From Saposhnikovia divaricata (Eukaryota > Streptophyta > Magnoliopsida > Apiales > Apiaceae), in assembly GCA_036435485.1 (NCBI GenBank), contig CM071600.1, positions 57,223,546 through 57,287,545 of the forward strand: DNA of 64,000 nucleotides, given 5' to 3'. Shown one piece after another: positions 8,959 through 19,809 of the stretch. The stretch's first letter is position 1. The number at the start of each line of letters is the position of its first letter. Under the pieces are notes generated by a model. It was not told the origin of the DNA, ran no database searches, and was given only the letters and a program-made list of their open reading frames with translations. The position numbers and the translations under genes are program-made.

Positions 8959-10521
8959 TCAATGATTGATCCAAATAATGAAGCAGTACCTGCAAAAAAA
9001 TTGATAAGAAATGTTGTTGACAGTTATGGGATCAAATTCTGTTTGTTCCTGAGTTGGAATCTCAGGCTGAGAGGCTGCAAAGTGTCCTTGTACTACATCA
9101 GAACCGATCCTCTTTGCAGCATCAGTACGTACCGGTGAAGGTACGGCTGAAGTTCTTAAGACTTCATGTCCTCTTGAAGCAACAGTATCTTCAAGAGGTA
9201 CATAATCCACACCAAAATCAAAATCCCTATGTGCAGATTGTTCAAGGGGTGAACCACTCGCGTGAGGTGGAGTGGTTGCGTGTGACACGCTAGGGTTTGA
9301 CTGTGGTTGTGAAGTAGCAGCGTGGAAAAGTTTGGCTTTCTTTCGAATAAGTTGCTGCTCTTCGGTTTCACTCTCCTCATCATCTTGTATATATACACGT
9401 GCTGGTTTTCTGACTTCCGTTAACAGGGGTGATAGAGAATAGGAATGTGTATCAGACTCAGAGTCAGAAATATGGCTCTTACCCTGGGATAGATCCTGCG
9501 GGTTAGCAGTCTCTTGGGTCGCGGAATCAGAAACATAGGAGGAGGAATGAATAGTATGCAGGGAGAGATTACCTGATTGATTACCTTGTGCATCATCGCT
9601 TTCCTCATCAGGAATCTCATCAAATGCCTCAGCATGAACAGATGGATTTTGAGCATGTGATGAAACTTGTGACGATGCCTCCAAATTGGTAACTCCTGCA
9701 TCATATCTAAGCCACATTTGTAAATTTTCAGGAGTAGACATTGGTTTACCTTGATGTTTATCCTGATTAGCAATGGTTGAAAGTGACTTAGTGCACATCC
9801 CTAGCGATTCAGATGTGGGGCTTCTGGAAAATCCCTGTCTAACAGCAAGAGCATCCTTCGGTATCAAGTCATTGATCAGCATTTGAAGAAACCGAGGAAA
9901 CCAGCAGACAACATCAGTTGTAGAGAGGTCTCTGCTTTCAGGAGATCCCATTGAGCCCACTATTTCAGAGAGAACTATGCGTCCATAGTTTATATCCAGT
10001 TCTCTTGCTAGGGCAACTGCAAAGGTTTGCATTGGAATTGGAATTTGATGAAAGTCTTTTTCGCGTGCCCGATAACATCGTGTGATGGCCTCGAAAAAGT
10101 AATTCCATTCCACATGGAAGAATTGTTTTTGGATATTTCCCGTGATTGGGCCTTTTGGAGGATAACATCCAATTTCTTCAAAGAATCTGAGGCGTTCTGC
10201 AGCAGTAGGTTCTGGATCATAGGCATCTTTAATTGGAAATCCCAGAACCCTGTTGACAATTTCTTCGGTCACCTCATATTCCTGACCCGCTAAGGTAAAC
10301 CTGAAACCGTAGGGGGTTGATTTACTCCCAAAAGTAACCGCACTAGTCCATAATTGCTGTAAAGCATCATGTACTAGTGTAGGTTTAGCAGTAAAAGCAT
10401 GGCTAGCTTTGGAGTACAAATTGAGAAATCGTATCCAAAACTTAAACCGCGGGAGTTGATCACCAATTTCCGTAGAAATATTATAAAAATTGTTTTTAGC
10501 AAGGGAAAATTGGTGAGCCAT
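8959..10521 (-). CDS. S1 third reading region, N-terminal part (env-position ORF)
   Basis: A 520-codon frame with a genuine ATG (10519-10521). The first 230 or so residues look like one folded domain (FRFTLAGQEYEVTEEIVNRV, then FPIKDAYDPEPTAAERLRFF), resembling the uncharacterised plant-transposon proteins often found 3' of pol in SIRE-type elements; this is recognition by style, not by search. The rest is low-complexity, Ser/Gln/Asp-rich and probably disordered. There is no hydrophobic span that would serve as a signal peptide or membrane anchor. It would need a subgenomic or spliced RNA, because it starts about 1.7 kb after the pol stop. Confidence 0.6.
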   Translation of the reverse strand: MAHQFSLAKNNFYNISTEIGDQLPRFKFWIRFLNLYSKASHAFTAKPTLVHDALQQLWTSAVTFGSKSTPYGFRFTLAGQEYEVTEEIVNRVLGFPIKDAYDPEPTAAERLRFFEEIGCYPPKGPITGNIQKQFFHVEWNYFFEAITRCYRAREKDFHQIPIPMQTFAVALARELDINYGRIVLSEIVGSMGSPESRDLSTTDVVCWFPRFLQMLINDLIPKDALAVRQGFSRSPTSESLGMCTKSLSTIANQDKHQGKPMSTPENLQMWLRYDAGVTNLEASSQVSSHAQNPSVHAEAFDEIPDEESDDAQGNQSGNLSLHTIHSSSYVSDSATQETANPQDLSQGKSHISDSESDTHSYSLSPLLTEVRKPARVYIQDDEESETEEQQLIRKKAKLFHAATSQPQSNPSVSHATTPPHASGSPLEQSAHRDFDFGVDYVPLEDTVASRGHEVLRTSAVPSPVRTDAAKRIGSDVVQGHFAASQPEIPTQEQTEFDPITVNNISYQFFCRYCFIIWINH

Positions 10522-12248
10522 TTTGATTAAATGTTTTTTCTTTAAAAGATGTGAATTTTTATTTTAATTGAGAAAAACAAATAAATTACGAATTAATCAG
10601 TTTTATTCCTTTTAATTTTTCGAGAATATCAAAAGATAATCCGAAAACTTAAACTACGGAATATGAACAGTTGCCAATTACTGGATCTGAATATTCAACA
10701 AAGATGAATATTCGTGTGTTTATCAGTGAAATCGTGTGTATATGTGGAGAATATGAAATCGCGTTTTGGAACAGATACACAAAACTTGATGTTTGTGTGT
10801 ATGTATATGCGCGTGTATATGCGGTTACAAAACACACCAACACAAAGGTTAATGATTACACAGTGAATCTCAGTCAAAAATTTGGCAGTAATTCGTGATT
10901 AGTATGAGTTTAATCACAAAAACATGGGTTAATAGTATGAAGTCTGTGAAATCGCACTGTTCTTGTGAAACGACTGCTGTGAAAAAGAAATTAGGTAAAG
11001 TGAATTGGGCATCGAGTTAGAGATGTATATATAGGTGAATGTGGAATGACAAAAATGTCCCTGTTAAAAAATGTGAAAAGTACTAAGTCCATACAGGGGA
11101 CATCTAAGTCGAACTCTATCTCTAACATCTCTATCTCGAACATCTCTATCTCGAACATCAAGTCGAACTTCGAGATAAAGTTCGAGATAGAGGTTAACTC
11201 GAACAGTTATGCACAAAGAAGCACTTTAACCAATTTTACAGCAGAAACTATAGGGAAATCCTATCTTGAACATTATTGAATTGTAGTAAACTTGGAAAAA
11301 AGAAAATTCAAGATACTTTTCGAGTTAGAAGTCTATCTCGAACATCAAGTCGAAATTCGAGTTGAGTTTCGAGATAGACTAAGAGCTCTATCTCGAACAT
11401 CAAGTCGAAATTCGAGTTGAGTTTCGAGATAGACTAACTCGAAGTTAATCTCAAATTCTTTCCAAAATACCCCCTTGAATCAAAAAGTACAGGGTAATTC
11501 AAGATATGTTTCGAGTTAAGAGTGTAACTCGAAAAATTCCCTTTAGCTTAACTGAGAACTCTATCTCGAACATCAAGTCAAAATTCGAGTTGAGTTTCGA
11601 GATAGACTAAGAACTCTATCTCGAACATCAAGTCGAAATTCGAGTTGAGTTTCGAGATAGATTAACTCGAAGTTAATTCTCAGTTCTTTTCAAAATATTC
11701 CCTTAAAAGGAAACCTCATCTCAGCTTTTGAGATAAAATTCGAGATAGAATTTATCTCGAATATTTTGAAGATAGAACTAGGCACACTGGTAACTCGAAC
11801 TCGAAGTCGAATTTCGAGATGAATTTCGAGATAGCCAACTCGAAATTCTTCCCAGACTTAGAATTTTCAAAACTTCACTCTGACAGCTTAAGTCGAAATT
11901 CAAGTCGAATTTCTAGATGAGTTTCGAGATAGAACCTAACTCGAAATTTTGAAGTTTTTCAATTCTAAGGCCTCTAATTACATGAAAATCAAAGGTAAAT
12001 TCATCTAAAAATCATGCAATATTTAGAATATTATGAATTTAACTCCCCCTATGATCATGCAATCTAACAAGCATAAATTCACAGATTTGTGCTATAAAAG
12101 ACACTTAAAGCACAATGAATTCATGCAAAATCACACTATATGCAACCTATAACAATCATTAATTAGGCATTTTAAAGTCTAAGCACATAATGATTGATTA
12201 GCTTGCACATACAAACATAAACATGGATTTTACAGATAGAAGGCTTTA
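10522..12248 (-). other. S1 spacer between pol and the third reading region
   Basis: A 1.7-kb spacer with no substantial frame. Its central part (about 11100-11960) is packed with TCGAA/TTCGAG inverted motifs. The segment next to pol (11960-12240) is AT-rich and contains CTCCCCCTATGATC. A spacer this long suggests that RNA-level control (splicing or a subgenomic transcript) places the downstream frame near a 5' end. Confidence 0.6.
11333..11660. repeat. Four 45-bp inverted-repeat units in two pairs
   Basis: Near-identical 45-bp units occur at 11333-11377, 11388-11432, 11561-11605 and 11616-11660. Each starts CTATCTCGAA and ends with its reverse complement TTCGAGATAG, so each can form a hairpin. 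The spacing is 55 bp within pairs and 228 bp between pairs, indicating a duplicated dimer. More degenerate copies flank them (about 11110-11190 and 11740-11960). Confidence 0.9.
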
Positions 12249-15200
12249 CTAACTTGTGTTAAGCATTCCCAATTCACCAACCAACCTATTGAATGTTACT
12301 TCATCAAGAGGTTTGGTGAATATATCTGCAATTTGTTGCATTGTGGGCACAAAATGTAGCTCCACAGTCCCCTCCTCGACATGTTCTCTTATGAAATGAT
12401 ACCTGATGTCAATATGCTTGGTTCTTGAGTGATCTACAGGATTGTTGGTTATGGCAATGGCACTTGTGTTGTCACACATGATTGGAATTTTCTTGTGCTC
12501 CATGCCATAATCCTTCAATTGGTTCCTCATCCACAGTATTTGAGCTACACAGCTTCCAGCAGCAATGTACTCAGCTTCAGCAGTAGAAGTAGATACTGTA
12601 TGTTGCTTTTTGCTTTGCCAGGACACCAATCTTCTGCCAAGAAATTGGCAAGCACCAGATGTTCTTTTCCTATCAATCCTGCAACCTGCATAGTCTGAAT
12701 CCGAATAGCCAATAAGATTAAAACCTGTATCTCTTGGGTACCAAATCCCTAGATTTGGTGTGCCCTTGAGATACCTAAAAATTCTTTTGACGGCTACGAG
12801 ATGTGATTCTCTAGGATCCGCTTGGAACCTTGCACATAAACAAGTTGCGAACATTATATCTGGTCTACTTGTAGTTAAATAGAGGAGTGAGCCAATCATA
12901 CCTCGATAGCTTGTGATGTCAACTGATTTACCTGATTTGTCTTCATCAAGCTTCGTGGCTGTTGCCATGGAAGTCTTAGCTGCTGATGCATCTTCTAGAT
13001 TATACTTCTTGAGTAAATCTCTGACGTACTTAGATTGACAGATAAAGATACCATCTTTTCTCTGACTGATCTGTAATCCAAGGAAGAAGGACAGCTCTCC
13101 CATCATGCTCATCTCATATTTTTCCTGCATTAGCTTGGCAAATTTCTCGCACAAGCGCTCATTTGATGACCCAAAAATAATATCGTCCACATATACTTGA
13201 ACAAGTATTAAGTCATTTCTCACAACTTTATAGAACAATGTTTTATCAATTACTCCCCTAACAAAACCATTTTCAATTAAGAATAAGGATAGGGTTTCAT
13301 ACCATCGCCTTGGGGATTGCCTGAGGCCATAGACAGATTTGAAGAGTAGATACACAAAATCTGCATGTTCTGGATCAACGAAGCCAGGCGGCTGTTCCAG
13401 ATACACTTCTTCTTCTAACTCTCCGTTCAGGAAGGCACTTTTCACGTCCATCTGGAAAACTTTGAAGTTCTTATGTGCTGCAAATGCCAAGAACATCCTG
13501 ACTGCCTCAAGTCTTGCAACTGGTGCATAGGTTTCATCATAATCAATTCCTTCTCGCTGAGAATAACCTTTTGCAACCAAACGAGCCTTGTTTCGTGTTA
13601 CAAGTCCGTTTTCATCCAGTTTATTTCTGAATACCCATCTAGCTCCAATTACGGATTTGTTCTTTGGTCGGGGTACCAGTTTCCAAACTTTCTGCCTTTC
13701 AAACTGATTGAGTTCCTCTTGCATTGCAATCACCCAATCAGCATCGCCAAGAGCCTCTTCTATTTCTTTAGGTTCAAGCTTGGATAAGAACCCAGAATAT
13801 AAGGAAATATTAGCCATGTCAGCTCTTGCAGTTCTTCTAGTAGTCACACCAGCATCTGGATCACCAATAATTAACTCAAACGGATGGTCTCTATTCCATA
13901 CCCGTTCACCTGGAAATTGTCTTGATGATTCAGCTTGACTTTCTGAATTGGGGTGCTGACCACTTTGATTATTTTCACTAACTCCCCCTGAGCTAGTGCC
14001 AGCTCCTACAGAACTAGAGTCAACTCGACTCGAGCCTTGAACAGTAGTCCTTGAGCTGCTATTTACTCCCCCTGAGTTGTTGCCGGTTGGTACTGAAGAA
14101 GTCTCTCCTGATCTTGTAGAATTAGCTTGTTCACTAGACTCAGGTTCTTCACGTACACTTGGAACATTTAATGGAACAACCAACTCAGGTTCATCTTCAA
14201 GATCTTCTAAGTCCAGATTCTGAAATTTTAGGGACTCAGGTTCACTAGAATCTCTTGAAATTGATGAGAGTTTGGTATCGTCGAATCTGACGTTGTAACT
14301 TTCAGTCACTTTTCGATCATTCACCAAGAACACTCTATAAGCTGCCACCACGTCTGTAGAGTAACCAAAAAAAATTCCTTCACGAGCTTTTGCTGCAAAC
14401 TTGCCTAGATTTTCATCATCTATAAGCACATAGCATTTTGCTCCGAAGACATGAAAGTATTTGATTGTTGGTCTTCTGTTGTTCATTAGCTCACATGGTG
14501 TCTTTTCTTTATCTTTTATGATCAAGGTTCTATTTTGAGTGTAACAAGCGGTACTCACTGCTTCGGCCCAGAAATACAAAGGAAGTTTTGAATCATACAA
14601 CAAAGTTCTTGCTGCTTCAACCAAAGTTCTATTCTTCCTTTCAACTACTCCATTTTGCTGTGGAGTTCTCGGGGCTGAATACTGACGACGTATTCCTTTA
14701 GATACACAGAAGTCATTCAGCACTGCGTTTTTGAATTCAGTGCCATTGTCTGATCTAATCGTCTTCACAGTAAGTGTTGAAACATTCTCAATTTGAGTGA
14801 TATGATCAATGATTAAGAAAGGTACTTCGTCTTTCGTCATTGCGAACAATACCCATGTATACTTGGAGAAGTCATCCACGATTACCAAAGCATATCTTTT
14901 CCTAGAAAAAGATAGGACATTCACTGGGCCAAACAAATCCATATGAAGAAGTTGCAGAGGCTCAGTAATACTAGAAATTTCTTTGCTTTTATGCAATGCT
15001 CGCTTCGACTTTCCCATTTCACAAGCTTCACAGAGTCCTTTCGGAGCGAATTCCATTTGAGGTAGATCTCTCACCAATTCTCGCCTCGCGAGAGCATTCA
15101 TCGTTTTGAAGTTTAAGTGAGATAACTTTTTGTGCCATAACCAGCTTTCATCATCCGAGGCTTTGCTGTAGAAACAGGTGACCTCATCCTCATTTGCTGA

Positions 15201-15602
15201 ATCCATATCTGCAACAAAAAGATCTGCCTTTCGAACTCCTCTCAAAGCCAGTGAGCCTTCCTTAATGTGAGTGATTGATACACCTTTCTTGTTGAAGACA
15301 ATTTCGTAACCTTTGTCACAGAATTGACTTATACTCAACAGATTGTGCTTTAGTCCCTCAACATAGGAAATATCTTCAATGATGACATTGCCAGTCTTCA
15401 GTTTGCCATATCCCTTAGTCACACCTATGCTGTCATCTCCAAAGGTAACATAAGGGCCAGCTTTCATAACCAACTCTGTAAGCAGGGACTTGTTTCCAGT
15501 CATATGCCTCGATGCTCCACTGTCTAGCACCCATATAACTTTATTTCTATTCTGCTTAATGCCCTGCAATGACAGATTGGTTAGACATTCTTCGGAACCC
15601 AA
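12249..15602 (-). CDS. pol: S1 pol: protease, integrase, reverse transcriptase, RNase H
   Basis: A continuous frame of 1,117 codons without internal stops. In order: aspartic protease motif DSGAS (residues about 27-31); the His/Cys zinc-binding gag-pre-integrase region ([11 protein letters not shown], later CEACEMGKS); an integrase core with acidic residues in [18 protein letters not shown] and [12 protein letters not shown]; reverse transcriptase with YVDD at about residue 804; and RNase H with DSDYAG (about 967), AEAEYI and CDNTSAI. All catalytic signatures are present, so the protein may be functional. The frame begins without an ATG and overlaps the end of gag by about 22 nt in the -1 frame, implying production as a Gag-Pol fusion by frameshifting or re-initiation. 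Confidence 0.93.
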   Translation of the reverse strand: MGSEECLTNLSLQGIKQNRNKVIWVLDSGASRHMTGNKSLLTELVMKAGPYVTFGDDSIGVTKGYGKLKTGNVIIEDISYVEGLKHNLLSISQFCDKGYEIVFNKKGVSITHIKEGSLALRGVRKADLFVADMDSANEDEVTCFYSKASDDESWLWHKKLSHLNFKTMNALARRELVRDLPQMEFAPKGLCEACEMGKSKRALHKSKEISSITEPLQLLHMDLFGPVNVLSFSRKRYALVIVDDFSKYTWVLFAMTKDEVPFLIIDHITQIENVSTLTVKTIRSDNGTEFKNAVLNDFCVSKGIRRQYSAPRTPQQNGVVERKNRTLVEAARTLLYDSKLPLYFWAEAVSTACYTQNRTLIIKDKEKTPCELMNNRRPTIKYFHVFGAKCYVLIDDENLGKFAAKAREGIFFGYSTDVVAAYRVFLVNDRKVTESYNVRFDDTKLSSISRDSSEPESLKFQNLDLEDLEDEPELVVPLNVPSVREEPESSEQANSTRSGETSSVPTGNNSGGVNSSSRTTVQGSSRVDSSSVGAGTSSGGVSENNQSGQHPNSESQAESSRQFPGERVWNRDHPFELIIGDPDAGVTTRRTARADMANISLYSGFLSKLEPKEIEEALGDADWVIAMQEELNQFERQKVWKLVPRPKNKSVIGARWVFRNKLDENGLVTRNKARLVAKGYSQREGIDYDETYAPVARLEAVRMFLAFAAHKNFKVFQMDVKSAFLNGELEEEVYLEQPPGFVDPEHADFVYLLFKSVYGLRQSPRRWYETLSLFLIENGFVRGVIDKTLFYKVVRNDLILVQVYVDDIIFGSSNERLCEKFAKLMQEKYEMSMMGELSFFLGLQISQRKDGIFICQSKYVRDLLKKYNLEDASAAKTSMATATKLDEDKSGKSVDITSYRGMIGSLLYLTTSRPDIMFATCLCARFQADPRESHLVAVKRIFRYLKGTPNLGIWYPRDTGFNLIGYSDSDYAGCRIDRKRTSGACQFLGRRLVSWQSKKQHTVSTSTAEAEYIAAGSCVAQILWMRNQLKDYGMEHKKIPIMCDNTSAIAITNNPVDHSRTKHIDIRYHFIREHVEEGTVELHFVPTMQQIADIFTKPLDEVTFNRLVGELGMLNTS

Positions 15603-18034
15603 CTTTGATTGGGTCCGGCTTTTCGATAAGATCGAGAATCAACAGATTTAACAACAGGAGATGCACTTTTCTTCACATTACTAGAGCTTTCGACTATCTC
15701 CTTTCCTTTCTCAGACTTGACAGATTTGTCAATCTTAGGAGAAGGTTTGTCACTCCTAACTTTAGGAGGACTGACAGTCTTGGCTCTCCCATACTTTTTC
15801 TTGATATTTGAACTAGCAACAGTATTTGAGCATGACTGGCTAGATGCATTCATTAAATGCACAAAAGTTTGCATGATGTTAAAAGTGCATGGCATACAAT
15901 TAGGTTGACCACACTGTGCATGATTCTGATGCAGATTATTCATTGTATGTGTAGCAGGCATGGCATGTGCAGCAGGAACATTTATGTTAGCTTTACATGC
16001 ATAAGAAAGATGTTCAGTAGATTTACAATGATAACATGCTTTCTTTATTCGTTCAGCCTTAACCTCTTTTATGCCTTTTTCTTTCTTTCCTTGTTGTTTA
16101 ACAGCCTTAGCTCCTAATCCCAGTCTAGATTCATCTCTAGGGAAATTGATTTTCACTTGTTTAATAGGAGTTATAGGTTGTTCTTTCTGGCGATCTTCCA
16201 TCTCAATCTCATATCTAGCAATCAATTCAGTCTCTTCTTCTTCTTTTCTAGGAACAAGATGTTTGTAGATAGGTTTGACAGCCGATTTAAGAATTCTAGG
16301 TGTTTCCTTTTTAAGGTCACTGGAACTAGGGTCAATAGGTCTCTTTCCTTCTTTCTTAGGAAGGTCAGAATAATCAAGTCCTATACCTACTCCAGTTATT
16401 TTCTTAAATGTGTCATTATCTACATACACTTTACTAGCAGCTAGTTTGTAAGCTTCGCATTTAGTTTCTAACTCAGCTAGATTGTTCCTAAGACATGCTT
16501 CTACTTCTTCCTTAAGGACGAGCTTGTGTTCCAGAGATTTAATAAAATCTCTTAGAGAAGTATCTACAGTGCAAGCAGCCTCTAGCTCTTCCACTTTTGC
16601 CTCAAGCATTCTGTATTTGGCAACAAGTGTTTTCTGTTCCTTTTGAGAAGAGTCTAGGCTTTTGCACAACATATAGATCTCTTCACTAAGAGCCCCGTTC
16701 TGTTCCTTATAATCATCAATAGACATTTCTACTTTAAGAGTCAGAACTGGTACCTCTGGTTCCTCTGATGTCTCAGCCATGAGGGCAAAGTTTGCTACAT
16801 GAGTAACATCTTCCTCATCTGAATCATCCCAAGCTCTTCCTTCTGTCACTAATAAAGCTCGTTTTCCATGTCTTTCCTTCAACAGTGCTTCATAGTTGCT
16901 TTTGAGGGCTTCAAATGTCTCTTTTGGATAAGTCTGTTTAGGCTTTTTGCAGTCCGAGGCAAAGTGTCCAGCTTCACCACAATTATAGCATTTGAACTTC
17001 ATTTTGAAATCCAAAGGAGATTTGTAGCTGGTATTCTTGCCTTTTCCTTTGTAGCCTGACGAACTACCACCACCCCTAGCAGCCCGATAATAAGATGAAG
17101 ATTTTCTCTGTGGTCGGTTGCTCTTTCTAAATCTCATGTTGCTGAACTTCCTTGCCATGTATGCCACGACACTATCGTCCATGTTGTCCAGCTCTTCTTG
17201 GGTGTAGTAGTCATCATCACTGTCAGATGCACACTCGTCATCATTATCAACTTGATGTGGTGCAAGTGATGATTTAGGCTTTGCTGCAACCATTGCCTTC
17301 TTAGACTCTTCCTCATCAGCAACTAATCCTGATGCACTTTCTTTTCCCTTTGAATCATTGTCCCATGCTTGATCTTGAAGTGTTTCCAGCTCATAGGTCT
17401 TTAATATTCCATAATATTCTTCCAAAGAAGTTGTATGCAAATCTCTGGTTTCTCTTATTGCGTAGACCCTATGTTCAATGCTCTTTGGCTGGTTCCTCAG
17501 ATATCTCGTATTAGTCTCAACCATGGGGAGAGTTACACCTCTCAGATTCAAATCCAATACCAACTGACTGAATCGTAGGTAGACATCTGTTATGCCTTCT
17601 CCTTTCCTTATTCTAAAGGTGTCATACTCCATCTTGAGTATGAGTGTCTTGTTGCTTCTGACCTCTGCAGATCCTTCCATGACAACTTCTATCTTGTCCC
17701 AAATCTTCTTCGCTGTAGTCAGACCTTTGACTATGTTGAACATTTCATGATCAAGAGATTCCATCAAGGTTTGTCGTATGGCAGTATCATAAGCTATTTG
17801 TTCCTTGTTAGCATCCGAAAACTCCGAGACCTTTTTAGGCTCAGACCGAGGTGGTATAACCACTCCTCCTTCCGTATGTGCAGGAATAACCACCATTGGA
17901 ACAAATTTACCCTTGTCAAGGACTTCCAGATATTCAGGGTTAACAGTCTCTAGATATAGTCTCATTCTGAAAACCCATTCTTCATAGTGATCTTTGTTGA
18001 ACATTGGGATCTTGAACGCATTTTTAGGAGCCAT
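15581..18034 (-). CDS. gag: S1 gag: capsid/nucleocapsid polyprotein
   Basis: Intact frame of about 817 codons starting at the ATG 18034 (MAPKNAFK); an upstream in-frame GTG would add five residues but is a less likely start. The N-terminal part is the copia-type capsid region ([20 protein letters not shown], and further [12 protein letters not shown]). A CCHC zinc knuckle ([14 protein letters not shown]) lies near residue 345, preceded by Arg/Ser/Gly-rich sequence. The C-terminal half has a long coiled-coil-like region and a second cysteine/histidine cluster ([14 protein letters not shown]), and ends with a WVPK motif just before the stop, as is usual just upstream of the copia protease. The large size and coiled coil suit the SIRE lineage. 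Confidence 0.92.
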   Translation of the reverse strand: MAPKNAFKIPMFNKDHYEEWVFRMRLYLETVNPEYLEVLDKGKFVPMVVIPAHTEGGVVIPPRSEPKKVSEFSDANKEQIAYDTAIRQTLMESLDHEMFNIVKGLTTAKKIWDKIEVVMEGSAEVRSNKTLILKMEYDTFRIRKGEGITDVYLRFSQLVLDLNLRGVTLPMVETNTRYLRNQPKSIEHRVYAIRETRDLHTTSLEEYYGILKTYELETLQDQAWDNDSKGKESASGLVADEEESKKAMVAAKPKSSLAPHQVDNDDECASDSDDDYYTQEELDNMDDSVVAYMARKFSNMRFRKSNRPQRKSSSYYRAARGGGSSSGYKGKGKNTSYKSPLDFKMKFKCYNCGEAGHFASDCKKPKQTYPKETFEALKSNYEALLKERHGKRALLVTEGRAWDDSDEEDVTHVANFALMAETSEEPEVPVLTLKVEMSIDDYKEQNGALSEEIYMLCKSLDSSQKEQKTLVAKYRMLEAKVEELEAACTVDTSLRDFIKSLEHKLVLKEEVEACLRNNLAELETKCEAYKLAASKVYVDNDTFKKITGVGIGLDYSDLPKKEGKRPIDPSSSDLKKETPRILKSAVKPIYKHLVPRKEEEETELIARYEIEMEDRQKEQPITPIKQVKINFPRDESRLGLGAKAVKQQGKKEKGIKEVKAERIKKACYHCKSTEHLSYACKANINVPAAHAMPATHTMNNLHQNHAQCGQPNCMPCTFNIMQTFVHLMNASSQSCSNTVASSNIKKKYGRAKTVSPPKVRSDKPSPKIDKSVKSEKGKEIVESSSNVKKSASPVVKSVDSRSYRKAGPNQSWVPKNV

Positions 18035-18179
18035 CTCAATTCTGGTCACTAAAAGTTTCTAAGTACCCAAGACTAGGCTATGTAGAATATTTATGTAGAA
18101 CTTTTGCCTAAGTCGAAATTTCTCTAAGTAGAAATTTTGCTCAAGTCGAAATCACCAAGTAGAAATTGTCCAAGTCGAA

Positions 18180-18247
18180 ATTCTATGTAGAAATTCTCAA
18201 GTAGAAATTCTATGTAGAAATTCTCAAGTAGAAATTCTATGTAGAAC
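18180..18247. repeat. 27-bp tandem repeat in the S1 leader
   Basis: About 2.5 copies of a 27-bp unit, ATTCTATGTAGAAATTCTCA plus AGTAGAA, lie in the 5' leader between the primer-binding site and gag. Related AAGTAGAA and AAGTCGAAA motifs extend back to about 18090. Confidence 0.85.
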
Positions 18248-18734
18248 TTTTGTCCTTAGAATAATTTTTCTGCAGATTACTTTAATATTGAATAAACAAT
18301 ATTATCTCTTTAACACCTTTTGACTTTGAATGCTTTACTCACCTAACCCACCTAACCCACATGCTAGGTACTGAGTATGTCTGTATACTTTCGGCCGAAT
18401 AAAGCAAATCAAAAAGTCCAAAACCACCTTTTTATTCTTTTACTTTTGAAAAGGAGATCAAAAAGTTGTTGGGTTGTCTTCTTTGATAAGAACAGATGAT
18501 GAACACTCAAGAACACCAAATATGAACGAACCCAGATAAATTCACAAAAATTAGTTAAAATACACCCAAGCTAAATAATCACACCTGGAGTATTTAAATA
18601 ATTTTTCAGATGAGTTTTCACTACCAACGAATTAAAACACACTTTTCGAGAAAATGAAAAATAGATCTAGAAAATGAAAACTCACGATTCTTCTACTCAA
18701 CACAAGGATCTATGTTTTGTATGTTAAACATATT

Positions 18735-18748
18735 GCTCTGATACCAAT
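18735..18748 (-). other. S1 primer-binding site (initiator tRNA-Met type)
   Basis: On the minus strand TTGGTATCAGAGC directly follows the 5' LTR. This is the standard copia site complementary to the 3' end of initiator tRNA-Met. Confidence 0.93.
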
Positions 18749-19804
18749 TGTTAGGTCCAAATGTGTTGTAGAGGGGGGGGTGAATACAACTTTTCGAATA
18801 TGAGAGGCAATAAATACGATGCAATAAATGAACACACAGATTCAAGGAATATATTTCTTATATATAACTTGAAAGGGTTGCTACAACATTCATTACAAAG
18901 TATAACAGAAGTTCAGAGAGAAGTGAATGATACTAAGCTCTGTGAATGCACTCTCTCTCTTTCTCTTGTGTTTTTCTCCAGAATTGCTCACTAACTAAAA
19001 CATTACACAAGTACTTCTATTTATACTACATGTAATCTATGTCCTGTAGTCTTCAAAGACTAAGATGTACGTGGCCCAATGATGTCCACATAAATCTTGC
19101 CTTATCTTGAAAGCTTGGAAATCTGCCAATCAGAAGATGCCATGTGTCATGTTGAAGCTGCACTCTAAGTAGAACTTCTACTTGAGAATTTCTACTTAGC
19201 CATCTCGAAGTTCTAAGTAGAACTTCTACTTAGAAACTTCTACTTGGCCATCTAGAATATTTAGTACTTAGAAAATATTCTGGTCTTCAACTTGAAACTT
19301 CAATGCACATCTTGAACTTGTGATATCTTCATGTCTTCTTTATTCTTCACCAAGCTCTTAAATATGGATCTTTATTACTGACATAAACTTGCTATCAATG
19401 TCCTGACACTTGATGCAACGGTCTGGTTCATAAGTGACTAGTCTTGATAGGGTTTTTGCTTCTTGAATAAATTACCATATCCAATTACAAATGTGGCTTT
19501 CCAATATTTGCTTTCCTTCTTGTTCACTTGAAATCAATTGGTATTATTGATACAGATAGTTATGATCTTGATTCTTGGCTTTCCAAATCACTGAGGCATG
19601 AACAACTTTGACTTGAACTTCTTTCAATGATTTCTTCTTCGATTGATCATAGTTAACATGTTGAATTGTATCAATTACCTTGTCTTCATTTAATGTTGAT
19701 TTCTTGTGATTTCTTGTTCTTGATTGTCTTCTGGTTAAGTATCTTTTCCTTTAGTTTGAGTTACATTAGTTATAGTGTTACAAGTTTACACACTCTGCCT
19801 TTCA
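18749..19804 (-). repeat. S1 5' LTR with core promoter
   Basis: It is 1,056 bp with TG...CA ends. The minus-strand TATA box TATAAATAG lies at 19017-19025. It differs from the 3' copy by roughly five substitutions and two extra G in the G-run near 18773-18780. Confidence 0.95.
19017..19025 (-). promoter_or_regulatory. TATA box of the S1 LTR promoter
   Basis: TATAAATAG on the minus strand, followed by AAGTACTTGTG. A transcript would start about 30 nt downstream and run through the leader, gag and pol. Confidence 0.65.
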
Positions 19805-19809
19805 CCAGG

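Larger units (their letters stand above)
5110..19804 (-). mobile_element. Young 14.7-kb SIRE-type Ty1/copia retrotransposon (element S1)
   Basis: This is a complete minus-strand element: 5' LTR (19804-18749), primer-binding site, gag, pol, a long third reading region, polypurine tract and 3' LTR (6163-5110). It is flanked by the 5-bp target duplication CCAGG (5105-5109 and 19805-19809). The LTRs differ by about 5 substitutions and one 2-nt G-run indel over 1,054 bp (hand count). A large gag with coiled-coil sequence, the protein order PR-IN-RT-RH and extra reading frames 3' of pol are marks of the SIRE/Maximus (Sirevirus) lineage. It split the LTR of a gypsy element. gag and pol look intact; the third region has two frame breaks. 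Confidence 0.93.

Noticed and set aside
8959..10521. Calling the third reading region a true envelope gene
   Set aside because: No signal peptide, transmembrane span, fusion-like segment or glycoprotein-like cysteine pattern is visible; only the position is env-like.
11333..11660. CRISPR-like array of 45-bp repeats
   Set aside because: The spacing is irregular, the units are palindromic and paired, there are no cas genes, and the sequence lies inside a plant retrotransposon.
12429..18000. Many plus-strand open frames of 60-104 codons over 12.4-18 kb
   Set aside because: They lie antisense to the intact gag and pol frames and show no motif of their own; they are shadows of the coding strand.
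18735..18748. Possible tRNA gene near sequences matching initiator tRNA-Met
   Set aside because: Only the 3'-terminal complement is present, at LTR borders; these are primer-binding sites, not tRNA genes.
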